A DNA stretch of 60,812 bases, from positions 1 to 60,812 of the forward strand of contig JAFTVY010000066.1 of NCBI GenBank assembly GCA_017465545.1. The letters are read 5' to 3'. The position numbers were made by a program, and so were the translations under genes. Position 1 is the stretch's first letter, and every line of letters begins with the position of its first letter. The DNA is from Ruminiclostridium sp. (GTDB lineage Bacteria > Bacillota > Clostridia > Oscillospirales > Ruminococcaceae). Shown one piece after another: positions 42,894-51,242 of this stretch. The notes beneath the pieces were generated by a model. The model saw nothing but the letters and a program-made list of their open reading frames with translations, was not told where the DNA came from and searched no databases.

Positions 42894-43793
42894 TAACTGC
42901 TTTAAGCATTCTTCTATTTTTTCTTTGGTGCAAAGTCCATCGGAAAAGGCGGTCGCACCGCCTGCGGCTGTACCAAGCTTTAAGGCGTAGTTATAATCAT
43001 TTTCCTTTATCATACCCGCTAAAAAGCCTGCCAGCATAGAATCTCCTGCGCCGACGGAATTTTTAACCTCTCCCTTACATACGGGATAGATATGCACTTC
43101 ATTATTTTCATCCACGAGAATTGCGCCCTTTTCAGCCATAGACACAAGCACGTTCTGCGCACCCATATCCCGCAGCCTTCTTGCATATAATATAATATCA
43201 TCGTTACTACAAAGCTCCGTGCTGAACATCTCTTCAAGCTCAAAATTATTCGGCTTTATTAGATAAGGCTTATATCTCAGAACGTTCAGCAGAAGGTTTC
43301 CCGTAGCGTCTACCACAGCTCTTATTTCCCTTTCACAGAGCCTTTCCAGTATCTTTTCGTAAATATCGTCAGGCATACTCTTCGGGATGCTTCCCGCCAG
43401 CACTAAAATATCGCCCCTGCTAAGTTTATCAAGCTTTTCAAAAAGGCAATGGAGAGCGTCGGAGGTGATTTCGGGACCGAGTCCGTTAAGCTCGGTTTCT
43501 TCATCCGACTTTATCTTGAAGTTGATACGGGAAAAGCCCTTTTCCAGTCTTACAAAATCAGTTGCTATTCCTGAAGCCGAAACGCCCTTTTCGATAGCGT
43601 CACCTGTGAAGCCTGCAACGAAGCCAAGAGCCACAGAGCTTATATCAAGCTCCTTCAGTACAAGGGATACGTTTATACCCTTGCCGCCGAAATATATCTT
43701 CTCGTCGCTGTATTTATTTACTCTGCCCGGCGTTATATTATCGGTATGCACCACGTAATCTACAGCCGGATTAAAGGTTACTGTATATATCAT
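42891..43793 (-). CDS. fruK: 1-phosphofructokinase (PfkB family)
   Basis: 300 residues. Phosphorylates fructose-1-phosphate to fructose-1,6-bisphosphate. The PfkB/ribokinase signatures are both present: YFGGKGINVSLVLKEL (about 34-49) near the N-terminus and NSVGAGDSMLAGFLAG (about 248-263) with the catalytic Asp. The start MIYTVTFNPAVDYV is typical of the FruK/LacC group; tagatose-6-phosphate kinase is the alternative. No fructose PTS gene or DeoR regulator is adjacent in this window. A single gene with its own promoter. Confidence 0.88.
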   Translation of the reverse strand: MIYTVTFNPAVDYVVHTDNITPGRVNKYSDEKIYFGGKGINVSLVLKELDISSVALGFVAGFTGDAIEKGVSASGIATDFVRLEKGFSRINFKIKSDEETELNGLGPEITSDALHCLFEKLDKLSRGDILVLAGSIPKSMPDDIYEKILERLCEREIRAVVDATGNLLLNVLRYKPYLIKPNNFELEEMFSTELCSNDDIILYARRLRDMGAQNVLVSMAEKGAILVDENNEVHIYPVCKGEVKNSVGAGDSMLAGFLAGMIKENDYNYALKLGTAAGGATAFSDGLCTKEKIEECLKQL

Positions 43794-43823
43794 ATTGGTT
43801 TTCCTCCGTAAAATCTGTCTATA

Positions 43824-43852
43824 ATGATAGCACGAAAACGTAAATTTTTCAA
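43824..43852 (-). promoter_or_regulatory. Promoter of fruK
   Basis: On the minus strand TTGAAA (complement of 43847-43852), 17 nt, TATCAT (complement of 43824-43829), about 30 nt before the start codon. Confidence 0.6.
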
Positions 43853-43911
43853 GTCAACGGCTTATAATCGGTAAAAATGCAATAAATTATGAAAAAAATC
43901 ACAAAAAACAC

Positions 43912-43940
43912 TTGCCGAAAATAATAAAATATGTTAAAAT
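43912..43940 (+). promoter_or_regulatory. Promoter upstream of the small ORF and the rnf operon
   Basis: TTGCCG (43912-43917), 17 nt, TAAAAT (43935-43940). It is the only plausible promoter I see before rnfC. Confidence 0.6.
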
Positions 43941-43978
43941 AGAATATATTAATTCGGAAAGGCGGTGCAAAAGCTATT

Positions 43979-44119
43979 ATGGACAAGACCGCAGAAAAAA
44001 TAAACCTGATTCTTGAGGAGCTTTTAAAACAAGACTCACAGCTGGACGAAATTTTTTCCTGCAAAAACTCATCCGATTTTACCGCTACGGATTGGCAAAA
44101 AATTAACAAAGGACTTTAA
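43979..44119 (+). CDS. Small acidic ORF (46 residues) ahead of the rnf operon
   Basis: ATG 43979 to TAA 44117-44119 encodes MDKTAEKINLILEELLKQDS, then a polar stretch with one Cys and an end of WQKINKGL. It reads as an amphipathic helix followed by a tail. I do not recognise it. GGAAAGG lies about 17 nt before the ATG, rather far. The stop codon lies inside a terminator stem, so translation to the end would disturb that hairpin. It could be a real small protein or a regulatory leader of rnf. Confidence 0.55.
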   Translation: MDKTAEKINLILEELLKQDSQLDEIFSCKNSSDFTATDWQKINKGL

Positions 44120-44154
44120 TCTTCTGCGTAACCGAAGGATAAAGTCCTTTTCTG
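44108..44154 (+). terminator. Terminator/attenuator overlapping the small ORF stop, before rnfC
   Basis: AAAGGACTTTA (44108-44118) and TAAAGTCCTTT (44140-44150) form an 11-bp stem, with an inner TTC/GAA extension, followed by TCTG. It sits between the promoter at 43912 and rnfC at 44182, where no second promoter is visible. Confidence 0.7.
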
Positions 44155-44181
44155 TTTAATAAATCAAAGGAGGATAAGAGG

Positions 44182-45483
44182 ATGTTCGTACATCAGATAC
44201 ATCTGCCACACCACAAGCATTCCGCTGAAAACGAAACTATAGAGCTACCCTTACCCGCCAAGGTAACGATAAGCATGGCACAGCACCTTGGTGCTCCCTG
44301 CGCTCCTGCCGTAAAAATAGGCGACAAGGTAAAGATAGGCGACGTTATAGCAAGCAGTGAGGCTGTTATGTCAGCACCCGTACACAGCAGTATTTCGGGT
44401 ACTGTTACCGCCATCACGGACGTACTTCATATATCGGGCAAATACTTAAAATCCATAGTTATAGAAAGCGACGGACTGGGAGAAGTAAGCGAGAATATAA
44501 AGCCTCCCGTCATCGATAGCCGTGAGGATTTCTTAAAGGCTGTCCGTGAAAGCGGTTCTATCGGTCTTGGTGGTGCAGGCTTCCCTACCTCAATGAAGCT
44601 TGGCTTTGATCCCAAGGAAAAACAGCCTGATACGCTTATCATAAACGGTGCGGAATGTGAGCCTTATATCACCTCCGACTATCGTTGCTTTATGGAGGAC
44701 GGAGAAAAGGTTCTCGACGGTATAAAGCTCATAATGAAATGGCTTGCCATCCCTAAATGTATAATCGGTATCGAAAAGAATAAACCGAAGGCTATAGAAA
44801 AGATGACAAAGCTGTGCAGGGATATTCCCGAAATCACGGTAATGGGACTTAAATCAAGCTATCCTCAGGGTGCAGAAAAGACTCTTATCTACAGCACCAC
44901 AAAGAGAGTAGTAAAGGAAGGTATGCTCCCTATCTCCAGCGGATGCATAGTGCTTAACTCCTCAACTGTTGCATTCATTTCCGAGTATATAAAGACGGGT
45001 ATGCCCCTTGTACGCCGCCGTATCACGATTGACGGAAACATAGTAGGAAAGCCTCAGAACGTAATGGTAGCCGTAGGTGCTTCTCTTTCGGAAATAGTTT
45101 CCTTCGCAGACCTTAAAAAAGAGCCTGACAGAATAATTTTAGGCGGTCCTATGATGGGTTCCTGTGCTTTCGACCTTGACTATCCCATTTCAAAGACAAA
45201 CAATGCGGTGCTTTTATTTGCAGATACACCCGTTTACGAGCCTTCCGCCTGCATAAGATGTGGCAGATGCGTCAGAGCCTGCTCTATGAATCTTCTTCCC
45301 ACAGAGCTTGAACACGCCTTTGACGCAGGAGACGTAAAGAAGCTGAGCGACCTGAAGGTTCACCTTTGTGTAAACTGCGGAGCTTGTTCCTACGTATGTC
45401 CCGCAAAGCGCAACATAGCGGAAAAGAATCAGCTGGCGAAGAATTTCGTCCGTGAACAGCTTCAGAAAATGAAAAAGGAATAA
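44182..45483 (+). CDS. rnfC: Rnf electron transport complex subunit C
   Basis: 433 residues. The peripheral subunit that takes NADH/NAD and passes electrons through two 4Fe-4S clusters. The N-terminal HxxHxK start (HIPHHKH-like) and biotinyl-like barrel (about 45-95) are followed by a GLGGAGFPTSMKL nucleotide/FMN-site loop (about 130-142) and NGAECEPYIT. Near the C-terminus lie two cluster motifs, CIRCGRCVRAC with a later paired Cys, and CVNCGACSYVCP. First gene of a complete rnfCDGEAB operon in the order usual for clostridia. AAAGGAGGA lies 8 nt before the ATG. Confidence 0.94.
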   Translation: MFVHQIHLPHHKHSAENETIELPLPAKVTISMAQHLGAPCAPAVKIGDKVKIGDVIASSEAVMSAPVHSSISGTVTAITDVLHISGKYLKSIVIESDGLGEVSENIKPPVIDSREDFLKAVRESGSIGLGGAGFPTSMKLGFDPKEKQPDTLIINGAECEPYITSDYRCFMEDGEKVLDGIKLIMKWLAIPKCIIGIEKNKPKAIEKMTKLCRDIPEITVMGLKSSYPQGAEKTLIYSTTKRVVKEGMLPISSGCIVLNSSTVAFISEYIKTGMPLVRRRITIDGNIVGKPQNVMVAVGASLSEIVSFADLKKEPDRIILGGPMMGSCAFDLDYPISKTNNAVLLFADTPVYEPSACIRCGRCVRACSMNLLPTELEHAFDAGDVKKLSDLKVHLCVNCGACSYVCPAKRNIAEKNQLAKNFVREQLQKMKKE

Positions 45484-45501
45484 CAGAAAGGATATAAATA
45501 T

Positions 45502-46446
45502 ATGTCAAAGCTTAAAATCGAGCCGTCACCACATATAAAATCTGCGGTCTCCACCCAGAAAATTATGCTGTGCGTAATTCTGGCTCTTGTTCCTGCTCTT
45601 GCGGCATCAATATGGATATTCGGTATAAGAGCGCTCCTTATGACTGTTATCTGCTGTACCGCCTGCGTATTGTTCGAGTGGGTATTTGAAAAGATAACAA
45701 AGCGTAAAAATACGATAAGCGACCTTTCAGCAATAGTTACGGGTATGCTTCTTGCCTTCAACCTGCCGGTAACGTTACCCTTCTACATGGCGGTTATCGG
45801 TTGCTTTGTGGCAATAGTTATAGTAAAGCAGTTCTTCGGCGGACTTGGTCAGAACTTCGCAAACCCCGCCATTACCGCAAGAATCGTACTTATGCTATCC
45901 TTCACCTCTTATATGACAAGCTGGGCAGAGCCCTTCTATTATCAGAAGAGCGGTGAGATAATCACCACCTCAACTCCCCTTGTAAGTGAGTCAGCTCCCG
46001 ATTTATTAAGCCTTCTGCTCGGTACAACCGGTGGCTGTATCGGTGAGACCTGCGCTATAGCACTTATCATAGGCGGCATCTTCCTTATTGTTACAAAGAT
46101 AATCTCTCCCGCAACTCCCCTTTGCTTTATCGGTACTGTGTTTGTAATAACGCTTATTACAACGGGTGATATTACAGAGGCTACCGCCGCTATCCTTTCA
46201 GGCGGACTCTTACTCGGTGCTATCTTTATGGCAACCGACTATGTAACAACGCCTATCACAACTCCCGGCAGAATCATATTCGGTGTCGGCTGTGGTCTTA
46301 TAACATTACTTATCAGAAGCTTCGGCACAATGCCCGAAGGCGTATCCTATTCGATACTGCTGATGAATATCCTCTCTCCCCTCATCGACCGCTTTACGGT
46401 ACCCAAGGCCTTTGGTGCGGTAAAGCAGAACGGAGGTAAGAAATGA
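45502..46446 (+). CDS. rnfD: Rnf electron transport complex subunit D
   Basis: 314 residues with about ten membrane helices. A core membrane subunit that carries a covalent FMN. The N-terminal SPHIKSAVSTQKIM start, GGLGQNFANPAITARI and the late MATDYVTTPITTPG segment match the RnfD/NqrB family, in which the conserved Thr in that last segment binds FMN. It starts 18 nt after rnfC and overlaps rnfG by 4 nt. Confidence 0.94.
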   Translation: MSKLKIEPSPHIKSAVSTQKIMLCVILALVPALAASIWIFGIRALLMTVICCTACVLFEWVFEKITKRKNTISDLSAIVTGMLLAFNLPVTLPFYMAVIGCFVAIVIVKQFFGGLGQNFANPAITARIVLMLSFTSYMTSWAEPFYYQKSGEIITTSTPLVSESAPDLLSLLLGTTGGCIGETCAIALIIGGIFLIVTKIISPATPLCFIGTVFVITLITTGDITEATAAILSGGLLLGAIFMATDYVTTPITTPGRIIFGVGCGLITLLIRSFGTMPEGVSYSILLMNILSPLIDRFTVPKAFGAVKQNGGKK

Positions 46447-47012
46447 TTTCAAAGATAAAACCCGTAATAGTATTATCCGCTATCTGCACGCTTGTATGTG
46501 CATTGCTGATAGTTACCTACAATCTTACCTACGTTGATACCTCGGGTATCATCACCGATAAGCTGAAGGCTTCCTGCACGGCAGTAGACGGCGGCTCTGA
46601 TTATGAGCTTATTACCGACAGAGCGTCCGTTGGTCTTGACAAGGAAGAATACGAAGAAATAACAAAGATCGTTAAAAACAAGGAAAGCGGCATCTATCTC
46701 TACGAGGTAGTTGTAAGCGGCTATGCCGACGACGGTATAGACGTGGTTGTCGGAATCGACGAAAAGGGCACTGTAAAGGGTATCTCAATAGTTGCCCTTC
46801 AGGAAACTCCAGGTCTTGGCACAAAGATAAACGACAAGGCATTCCTCGATAAATTTATCGGTGCTGATTCCGATATTACGATAACCAAGAATCCTCCCTC
46901 TGCGGATAACGAGGTGCAAGCAATAACCAGCGCCACCTATTCCTCAAAGGGACTCGCAAAGGCGGTAAATCTTGCTATTGCCGCTGACAAGACGGTAAAG
47001 GAGGTGCAGTAA
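46443..47012 (+). CDS. rnfG: Rnf electron transport complex subunit G
   Basis: 189 residues. One N-terminal membrane helix and an FMN-binding domain outside the membrane. QETPGLGTKI (about 119-128) and AITSATYSSKGL (about 160-171) are the family motifs. The flavin-bearing Thr is expected in SAT at about 165. The usual Gly of the (S/T)GAT motif reads Ser here, a mild departure. The ATG overlaps the rnfD stop by 4 nt and rnfE begins directly after its stop. Confidence 0.92.
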   Translation: MISKIKPVIVLSAICTLVCALLIVTYNLTYVDTSGIITDKLKASCTAVDGGSDYELITDRASVGLDKEEYEEITKIVKNKESGIYLYEVVVSGYADDGIDVVVGIDEKGTVKGISIVALQETPGLGTKINDKAFLDKFIGADSDITITKNPPSADNEVQAITSATYSSKGLAKAVNLAIAADKTVKEVQ

Positions 47013-47702
47013 ATGAGTTATATGAAGGAATTTACCAAAGGTATTATCAAGGAAAACCCCAATATGGTAACTCTCCTTGGTATGTGTCCCACTCTTGCAA
47101 TCACCACAATGGCGTCAAACGCCCTTGGTATGGGACTTTCCACCACCTTTGTACTGGTATGCTCAAATATTGTTATATCCCTGCTTAAAAAGGTTATCCC
47201 CGACTCTGTAAGACTTCCCTCCTACATCGTTATCATTGCAGGCTTCGTAACCTTTATAAGCCTTGTGCTTCAGTCTGCCGCACCCGAGATATATGACAGT
47301 CTCGGTATGTTCTTAAGCCTTATCACGGTTAACTGTATAATCCTCGGCAGAGCGGAAATGTTTGCATCTAAAAATAAGGTGCTCCCCTCCATTCTCGATG
47401 GACTTGGTATGGGACTTGGCTTTACCCTCTCCCTGCTCCTTGTCGGCTCTGTAAGAGAGATCTTAGGCTCAGGTCAGTGGTTCGGCATTCAGCTCGCTCC
47501 CGACTTTTTAGAGTCTATGACTATATTCATTCTCCCTGCAGGCGGCTTCTTCGTGCTGGGCGTTGTAATCGCAGTAGTAAACAGACTTATGAATCTCAAG
47601 CCCAGAGAAATCGGCTGTCACAACTGCCCCAATGCAGAAAGCTGTCACGGAGCCTGCTCCGTAACTCCCTCTGCTGACAAGAAGGAAGGAGGAAATACAT
47701 AA
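47013..47702 (+). CDS. rnfE: Rnf electron transport complex subunit E
   Basis: 229 residues, six membrane helices. ENPNMVTLLGMCPTLAITT near the start, LITVNCIILGRAEMFA (with a conserved membrane Cys) and the GLGMGLGFTLSLLL segment are typical. RnfA and RnfE together bind an Fe-S centre in the membrane core. A Cys-rich tail (CHNCPNAESCHGAC) extends beyond the last helix and is unusual for many RnfE proteins. Confidence 0.93.
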   Translation: MSYMKEFTKGIIKENPNMVTLLGMCPTLAITTMASNALGMGLSTTFVLVCSNIVISLLKKVIPDSVRLPSYIVIIAGFVTFISLVLQSAAPEIYDSLGMFLSLITVNCIILGRAEMFASKNKVLPSILDGLGMGLGFTLSLLLVGSVREILGSGQWFGIQLAPDFLESMTIFILPAGGFFVLGVVIAVVNRLMNLKPREIGCHNCPNAESCHGACSVTPSADKKEGGNT

Positions 47703-48304
47703 TGGAAATAGCTAAAAGCCTTATGATAATCCTTCTTACAGGCATACTGACGGAAAACTTCGTGCTTTCAAAGTTCCTCGGCATCTGCCCCTTCTTAGGC
47801 GTATCCAAAAAGCTCAACAGCTCTATCGGTATGGGTGCCGCCGTTACCTTCGTAATGGTCTGTGCTACCCTTGCTACCTGGCCGATATACTACGGAATTT
47901 TAGTTCCGCTTCATATCGAATATATGAACACCATCGCATTTATTTTAGTAATTGCTCTGTTCGTACAGCTGGTTGAAATGGTAATGAAGAAGTATATGCC
48001 ACCCTTATACAAATCCCTCGGCGTATATCTCCCCCTTATCACCACAAACTGTGCGGTACTCGGTGTAACTCTCCTGAACCTCTCCAAGGAATACGATCTT
48101 TTAGAATCGGTAGTAAACTCCTTTGGTGCAGGTCTTGGCTTTATGATAGCTATGATAATATTCTCAGGCGTCCGCTCAAGACTGGAAACCTGCGATATTC
48201 CGAAGGCGCTCCGTGGCGCACCCATCACCCTTATGGCGGCATCCATCGTTTCTCTTGCCTTTATCGGCTTCGGCGGTGTCATTGACGGCATATTCGGTGT
48301 CTGA
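47702..48304 (+). CDS. rnfA: Rnf electron transport complex subunit A
   Basis: 200 residues with six membrane helices. The start ENFVLSKFLGICPFLGVSK holds the first membrane cysteine and LITTNCAVLGVTLL the second; the pair coordinates Fe-S with RnfE. It overlaps the rnfE stop by one base (TAATG). With D and E it forms the ion-translocating core (sodium or proton; not decided by sequence here). Confidence 0.95.
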   Translation: MEIAKSLMIILLTGILTENFVLSKFLGICPFLGVSKKLNSSIGMGAAVTFVMVCATLATWPIYYGILVPLHIEYMNTIAFILVIALFVQLVEMVMKKYMPPLYKSLGVYLPLITTNCAVLGVTLLNLSKEYDLLESVVNSFGAGLGFMIAMIIFSGVRSRLETCDIPKALRGAPITLMAASIVSLAFIGFGGVIDGIFGV

Positions 48305-48318
48305 GCCTTAAAGAAAGG

Positions 48319-49134
48319 ATGATATTTATGAACGAATACATTATACCTATCGCCATATTCTTGGGCTTTGGCGCTGTTGCGGGAATACTGCTGGTAATAG
48401 CCTCCAGATTCCTTCACGTGGAGGCTGACGAAACCGCCTCGCAGATACTTGACGCTCTGCCCGGTGCAAACTGTGGCGGATGCGGATATTCAGGCTGTGA
48501 GGGTTATGCCAATGCAGTGGCAAGCGGTAACGCTCCCAAGAATTTATGTAAGCCCGGCGGTGCAGACTGCCTTAAAAAAATAAGTGAGATACTCGGAGAG
48601 GAAACCGGGGATTTTGTCCGTGAGATTGCCTACGTTCATTGTAACGGCAACTGCAATGCCACAGAGGACAAATACGAATATATCGGTACCCAATCCTGTG
48701 CGGCGGTGGAAAAATTCTACAACGGCAAGGGCAAGTGTATCTACGGCTGTGCCGGTCTTGGCGACTGTGTGGCGGTATGTGATTTCGGAGCTATAAATAT
48801 AGTAAACGGCGTTGCAAAGGTCACACCTGCAAAGTGTACCGCCTGCGGAAAGTGTATTGCCGCTTGTCCCAACAGAATGATTTCCCTTCGTCGTGAAACG
48901 GAAAAGGTACTGCTCCAGTGTAACTCAAAGGATACAGGTAAGGTCACAAGACAAGCCTGCAAAAACGGCTGTATCGGCTGTAGGATATGTGAAAAGAAGT
49001 GTCCCGAGGGCGCTATCACAGTATCGGAAAACCGTGCAGTCATAGACTACAACAAATGTACCTCCTGCGGCACCTGCGTAGACGCCTGCCCGCAGAAATG
49101 TCTTAAAAAGTTACCCGACTGCAACGTAGTCTGA
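48319..49134 (+). CDS. rnfB: Rnf electron transport complex subunit B
   Basis: 271 residues. An N-terminal membrane helix, then the four-Cys GANCGGCGYSGCEGYA motif (about 51-66) of an Fe-S cluster. Several 4Fe-4S ferredoxin motifs follow (CTACGKCIAACP, CIGCRICEKKCP, CTSCGTCVDACP). This subunit receives electrons from reduced ferredoxin. It is the last core rnf gene; two further genes follow in the same orientation with gaps of 11 and 17 nt. Confidence 0.94.
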   Translation: MIFMNEYIIPIAIFLGFGAVAGILLVIASRFLHVEADETASQILDALPGANCGGCGYSGCEGYANAVASGNAPKNLCKPGGADCLKKISEILGEETGDFVREIAYVHCNGNCNATEDKYEYIGTQSCAAVEKFYNGKGKCIYGCAGLGDCVAVCDFGAINIVNGVAKVTPAKCTACGKCIAACPNRMISLRRETEKVLLQCNSKDTGKVTRQACKNGCIGCRICEKKCPEGAITVSENRAVIDYNKCTSCGTCVDACPQKCLKKLPDCNVV

Positions 49135-49145
49135 AGGAAGAAGCA

Positions 49146-49736
49146 ATGAACGAAAAAGAACAGCTTATAAATTTCGGGAGACAGAAGCTCAGTATGTCTC
49201 CCCTTCCTGTCGGTTGGCTGAAATTTCTTATACGGGTTTACCCGATTATACTAAGCGTGCTGTCGGTTGCAGGCATAATTATGAACTGCACAACGGTATA
49301 TATGGCGCTTTCCGAAGAAGTAAAGCAGGAATTATCAGCAGACAGAATAACTATCATAATAGCCGTCGGCTCGGTCTGTGCGGCTTTATATCTCGGTATT
49401 CTTATATACAGCATTATAATGAAAATGAGAATGCCGATGCTTACAGAAGGAATCCGAAAAGAAATTATCGTATATATAATCAGTAGTGCGATAACGCTTT
49501 TTATTACCGAAACGGCGTCAAATCTGTCAAAGGTGTTCGCCTTCCCCGAAAAAAGCAATATTGAAAGCACTCTCACCTACTGTGGCTTTGTGCTTATTGC
49601 ACTTGCCTTTTTCGTTATATACAGCATACGCAATATAAAGAAAAGGAGCTATATTTTCCTCGATTATTCCTATTATGAGGACGAGCTCAAAAAGCCGTCG
49701 GGAAAAACCAAAAAGAAAAAGCACAAGAAAAAATAA
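49146..49736 (+). CDS. Membrane protein of unknown function, downstream of rnfB
   Basis: 196 residues with four likely membrane helices (about 25-47, 60-80, 105-125 and 130-155) and a strongly basic, Lys-rich C-terminal tail (KPSGKTKKKKHKKK). I do not recognise a family. It begins 11 nt after rnfB with a GGAAGAAG ribosome site, and ends 17 nt before the degenerate GGDEF gene, so all are probably one transcript. The link to Rnf is by position only. Confidence 0.7.
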   Translation: MNEKEQLINFGRQKLSMSPLPVGWLKFLIRVYPIILSVLSVAGIIMNCTTVYMALSEEVKQELSADRITIIIAVGSVCAALYLGILIYSIIMKMRMPMLTEGIRKEIIVYIISSAITLFITETASNLSKVFAFPEKSNIESTLTYCGFVLIALAFFVIYSIRNIKKRSYIFLDYSYYEDELKKPSGKTKKKKHKKK

Positions 49737-49753
49737 AGAAAAGAGATGATAGA

Positions 49754-50920
49754 ATGAAACCTGCCCAGCTTTTAGAGGCATCCGTAAGCGAACTGAAAAA
49801 CAGAATACCCATATCTACGGTTTCACGCTTCAAGACTCAGAAGATAGGTACGGCAAGCGGTAAGCAGATACTTTCCGCCTGCGTTTCAAGATACAACTGC
49901 CGTATGATTCCGCTGTTCTCGGTGCTTGCGATAATTTTCACCATCGCTTCAGCAATAATCAGCGGCTTATTCAGACCCTTGTCACCCCTTGAAATTGCGG
50001 GTATATGCCTTATGGTGGTGACTGCAGGCTGTGGAATCGGCTTTGCCTTTTACTTCGGCAAAAACTACCCCGCCTTCTATCATTACATATTCTGGGGACT
50101 TTTCATCCTCTCATATTTTATAAGAGTTATAGACTGTGTAAAATCTGCAGAAGGGCTTGCCCTTACAGTCGTAACGATAATGGTACTTTGCACAGTCCCG
50201 ATCATGAACTACGGAGCGTCATCGATAATGATGCTGTCCGTTCCGCTGTTCTACACGATTCTTTGCTGTGCAAACGACGTGTATTTCTATTACTATCTGA
50301 TTACCCTGTGCATAGGCGCACTCGGATTTTTCCTGTCGGTGGCGAACTATTCACTTTTCTGCACAAGAATAATAAATTCAAAGCAGATAAAGGAGGATCA
50401 GCAGATAATAAAGCTTAACGCCATCATCGACAAGCGTACAGGACTCTACAACCGCAGTTACGGTGCGGAATACACCAACGAAATGATAAGCAAGGGACAG
50501 AATATTGCCGTTTTTGTAATTGATATAGATCATTTCAAGGAATATAACAGATACCACGGAACACAAAAGGCTGACAAGGCGCTTATACAGATTGCAAATG
50601 CAATAAAGATAGTATCAAAGCCCTACACCGATATAATCTGCCACATAGACAGCGACAAGATTATGGTCTGCACCTATGCAGATTCTGAAAAGGAGATAAT
50701 CAGCCACGCCGAGGATATAAGAAGCACGGTAAGGACAATGGACATAACCTTTGCGGAAAACAAGCTTTTCCACGCTCTTACGGTTTCGGTAGGCGTTGCA
50801 AAAAACGGTCTTCGCGACGATTTTGATACGGTATATGAAAAGGCTATGAAGAGTCTTTACACGGCAAAAAAATCCGGCGGAAACTGCGTAGCATATAAGG
50901 ATGCGGTTGTGAAGGAATAA
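49754..50920 (+). CDS. Membrane protein with a degenerate GGDEF domain
   Basis: 388 residues. Cytoplasmic N-terminus, then five or six membrane helices (about 55-205) and a GGDEF-fold domain (about 225-385). FVIDIDHFKEYNRYHG and the late VSVGVAKNG and AKKSGGN segments are well kept. The signature position, however, reads HIDSDKIMV instead of RYGGDEFIV. The Gly-Gly needed to hold GTP and the catalytic acid are lost, so cyclase activity is unlikely. It could bind GTP or act by protein contact. It ends the run of genes that begins with rnfC. Confidence 0.8.
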   Translation: MKPAQLLEASVSELKNRIPISTVSRFKTQKIGTASGKQILSACVSRYNCRMIPLFSVLAIIFTIASAIISGLFRPLSPLEIAGICLMVVTAGCGIGFAFYFGKNYPAFYHYIFWGLFILSYFIRVIDCVKSAEGLALTVVTIMVLCTVPIMNYGASSIMMLSVPLFYTILCCANDVYFYYYLITLCIGALGFFLSVANYSLFCTRIINSKQIKEDQQIIKLNAIIDKRTGLYNRSYGAEYTNEMISKGQNIAVFVIDIDHFKEYNRYHGTQKADKALIQIANAIKIVSKPYTDIICHIDSDKIMVCTYADSEKEIISHAEDIRSTVRTMDITFAENKLFHALTVSVGVAKNGLRDDFDTVYEKAMKSLYTAKKSGGNCVAYKDAVVKE

Positions 50921-50924
50921 AGAA

Positions 50925-50958
50925 ATAAGGCACTGTAAGATTTATTACGGTGCCTTAT
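50925..50958 (+). terminator. Terminator after the rnf-linked gene run
   Basis: ATAAGGCAC with GTAA pairs with TTAC and GTGCCTTAT around a short loop (50925-50958). No long T-tract follows, but it lies immediately after the GGDEF gene. Confidence 0.7.
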
Positions 50959-51242
50959 CTGACTTAAAGCAAGTCTATACAGCGCACAATTGCTAAAGCT
51001 TTACTACAATTTTGTAGTTATCAAGATAAATTTTCGCAATATAAAGTTGATTTCAACGTGAAATTGCACAAGTTTTTGTCCATTGTTTTAGGCACAATCA
51101 CGATTTAAAAAAATTTTTTAATTTTCATCTAACAAAACAGCTTCTTTTTTCATTGTTTATTACAGATGGCACGATTTACAGGTTATCTGCCTGTATCCTT
51201 GTCTTCTGTAAAAATTCGACTACGTCGAGAAAGGAAGTTTTT
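50959..51242 (+). other. Long AT-rich leader region of the C39-like peptidase gene
   Basis: No ORF of note. It contains small inverted repeats (ACTACAA/TTGTAGT near 51001-51017; TACAGG/CCTGTA near 51178-51194) and GAAATTGCACAA (51060-51071), the reverse of the TTGTGCAATTTC motif seen before other secreted-protein genes. I could not place a convincing -35/-10 pair. Confidence 0.45.
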
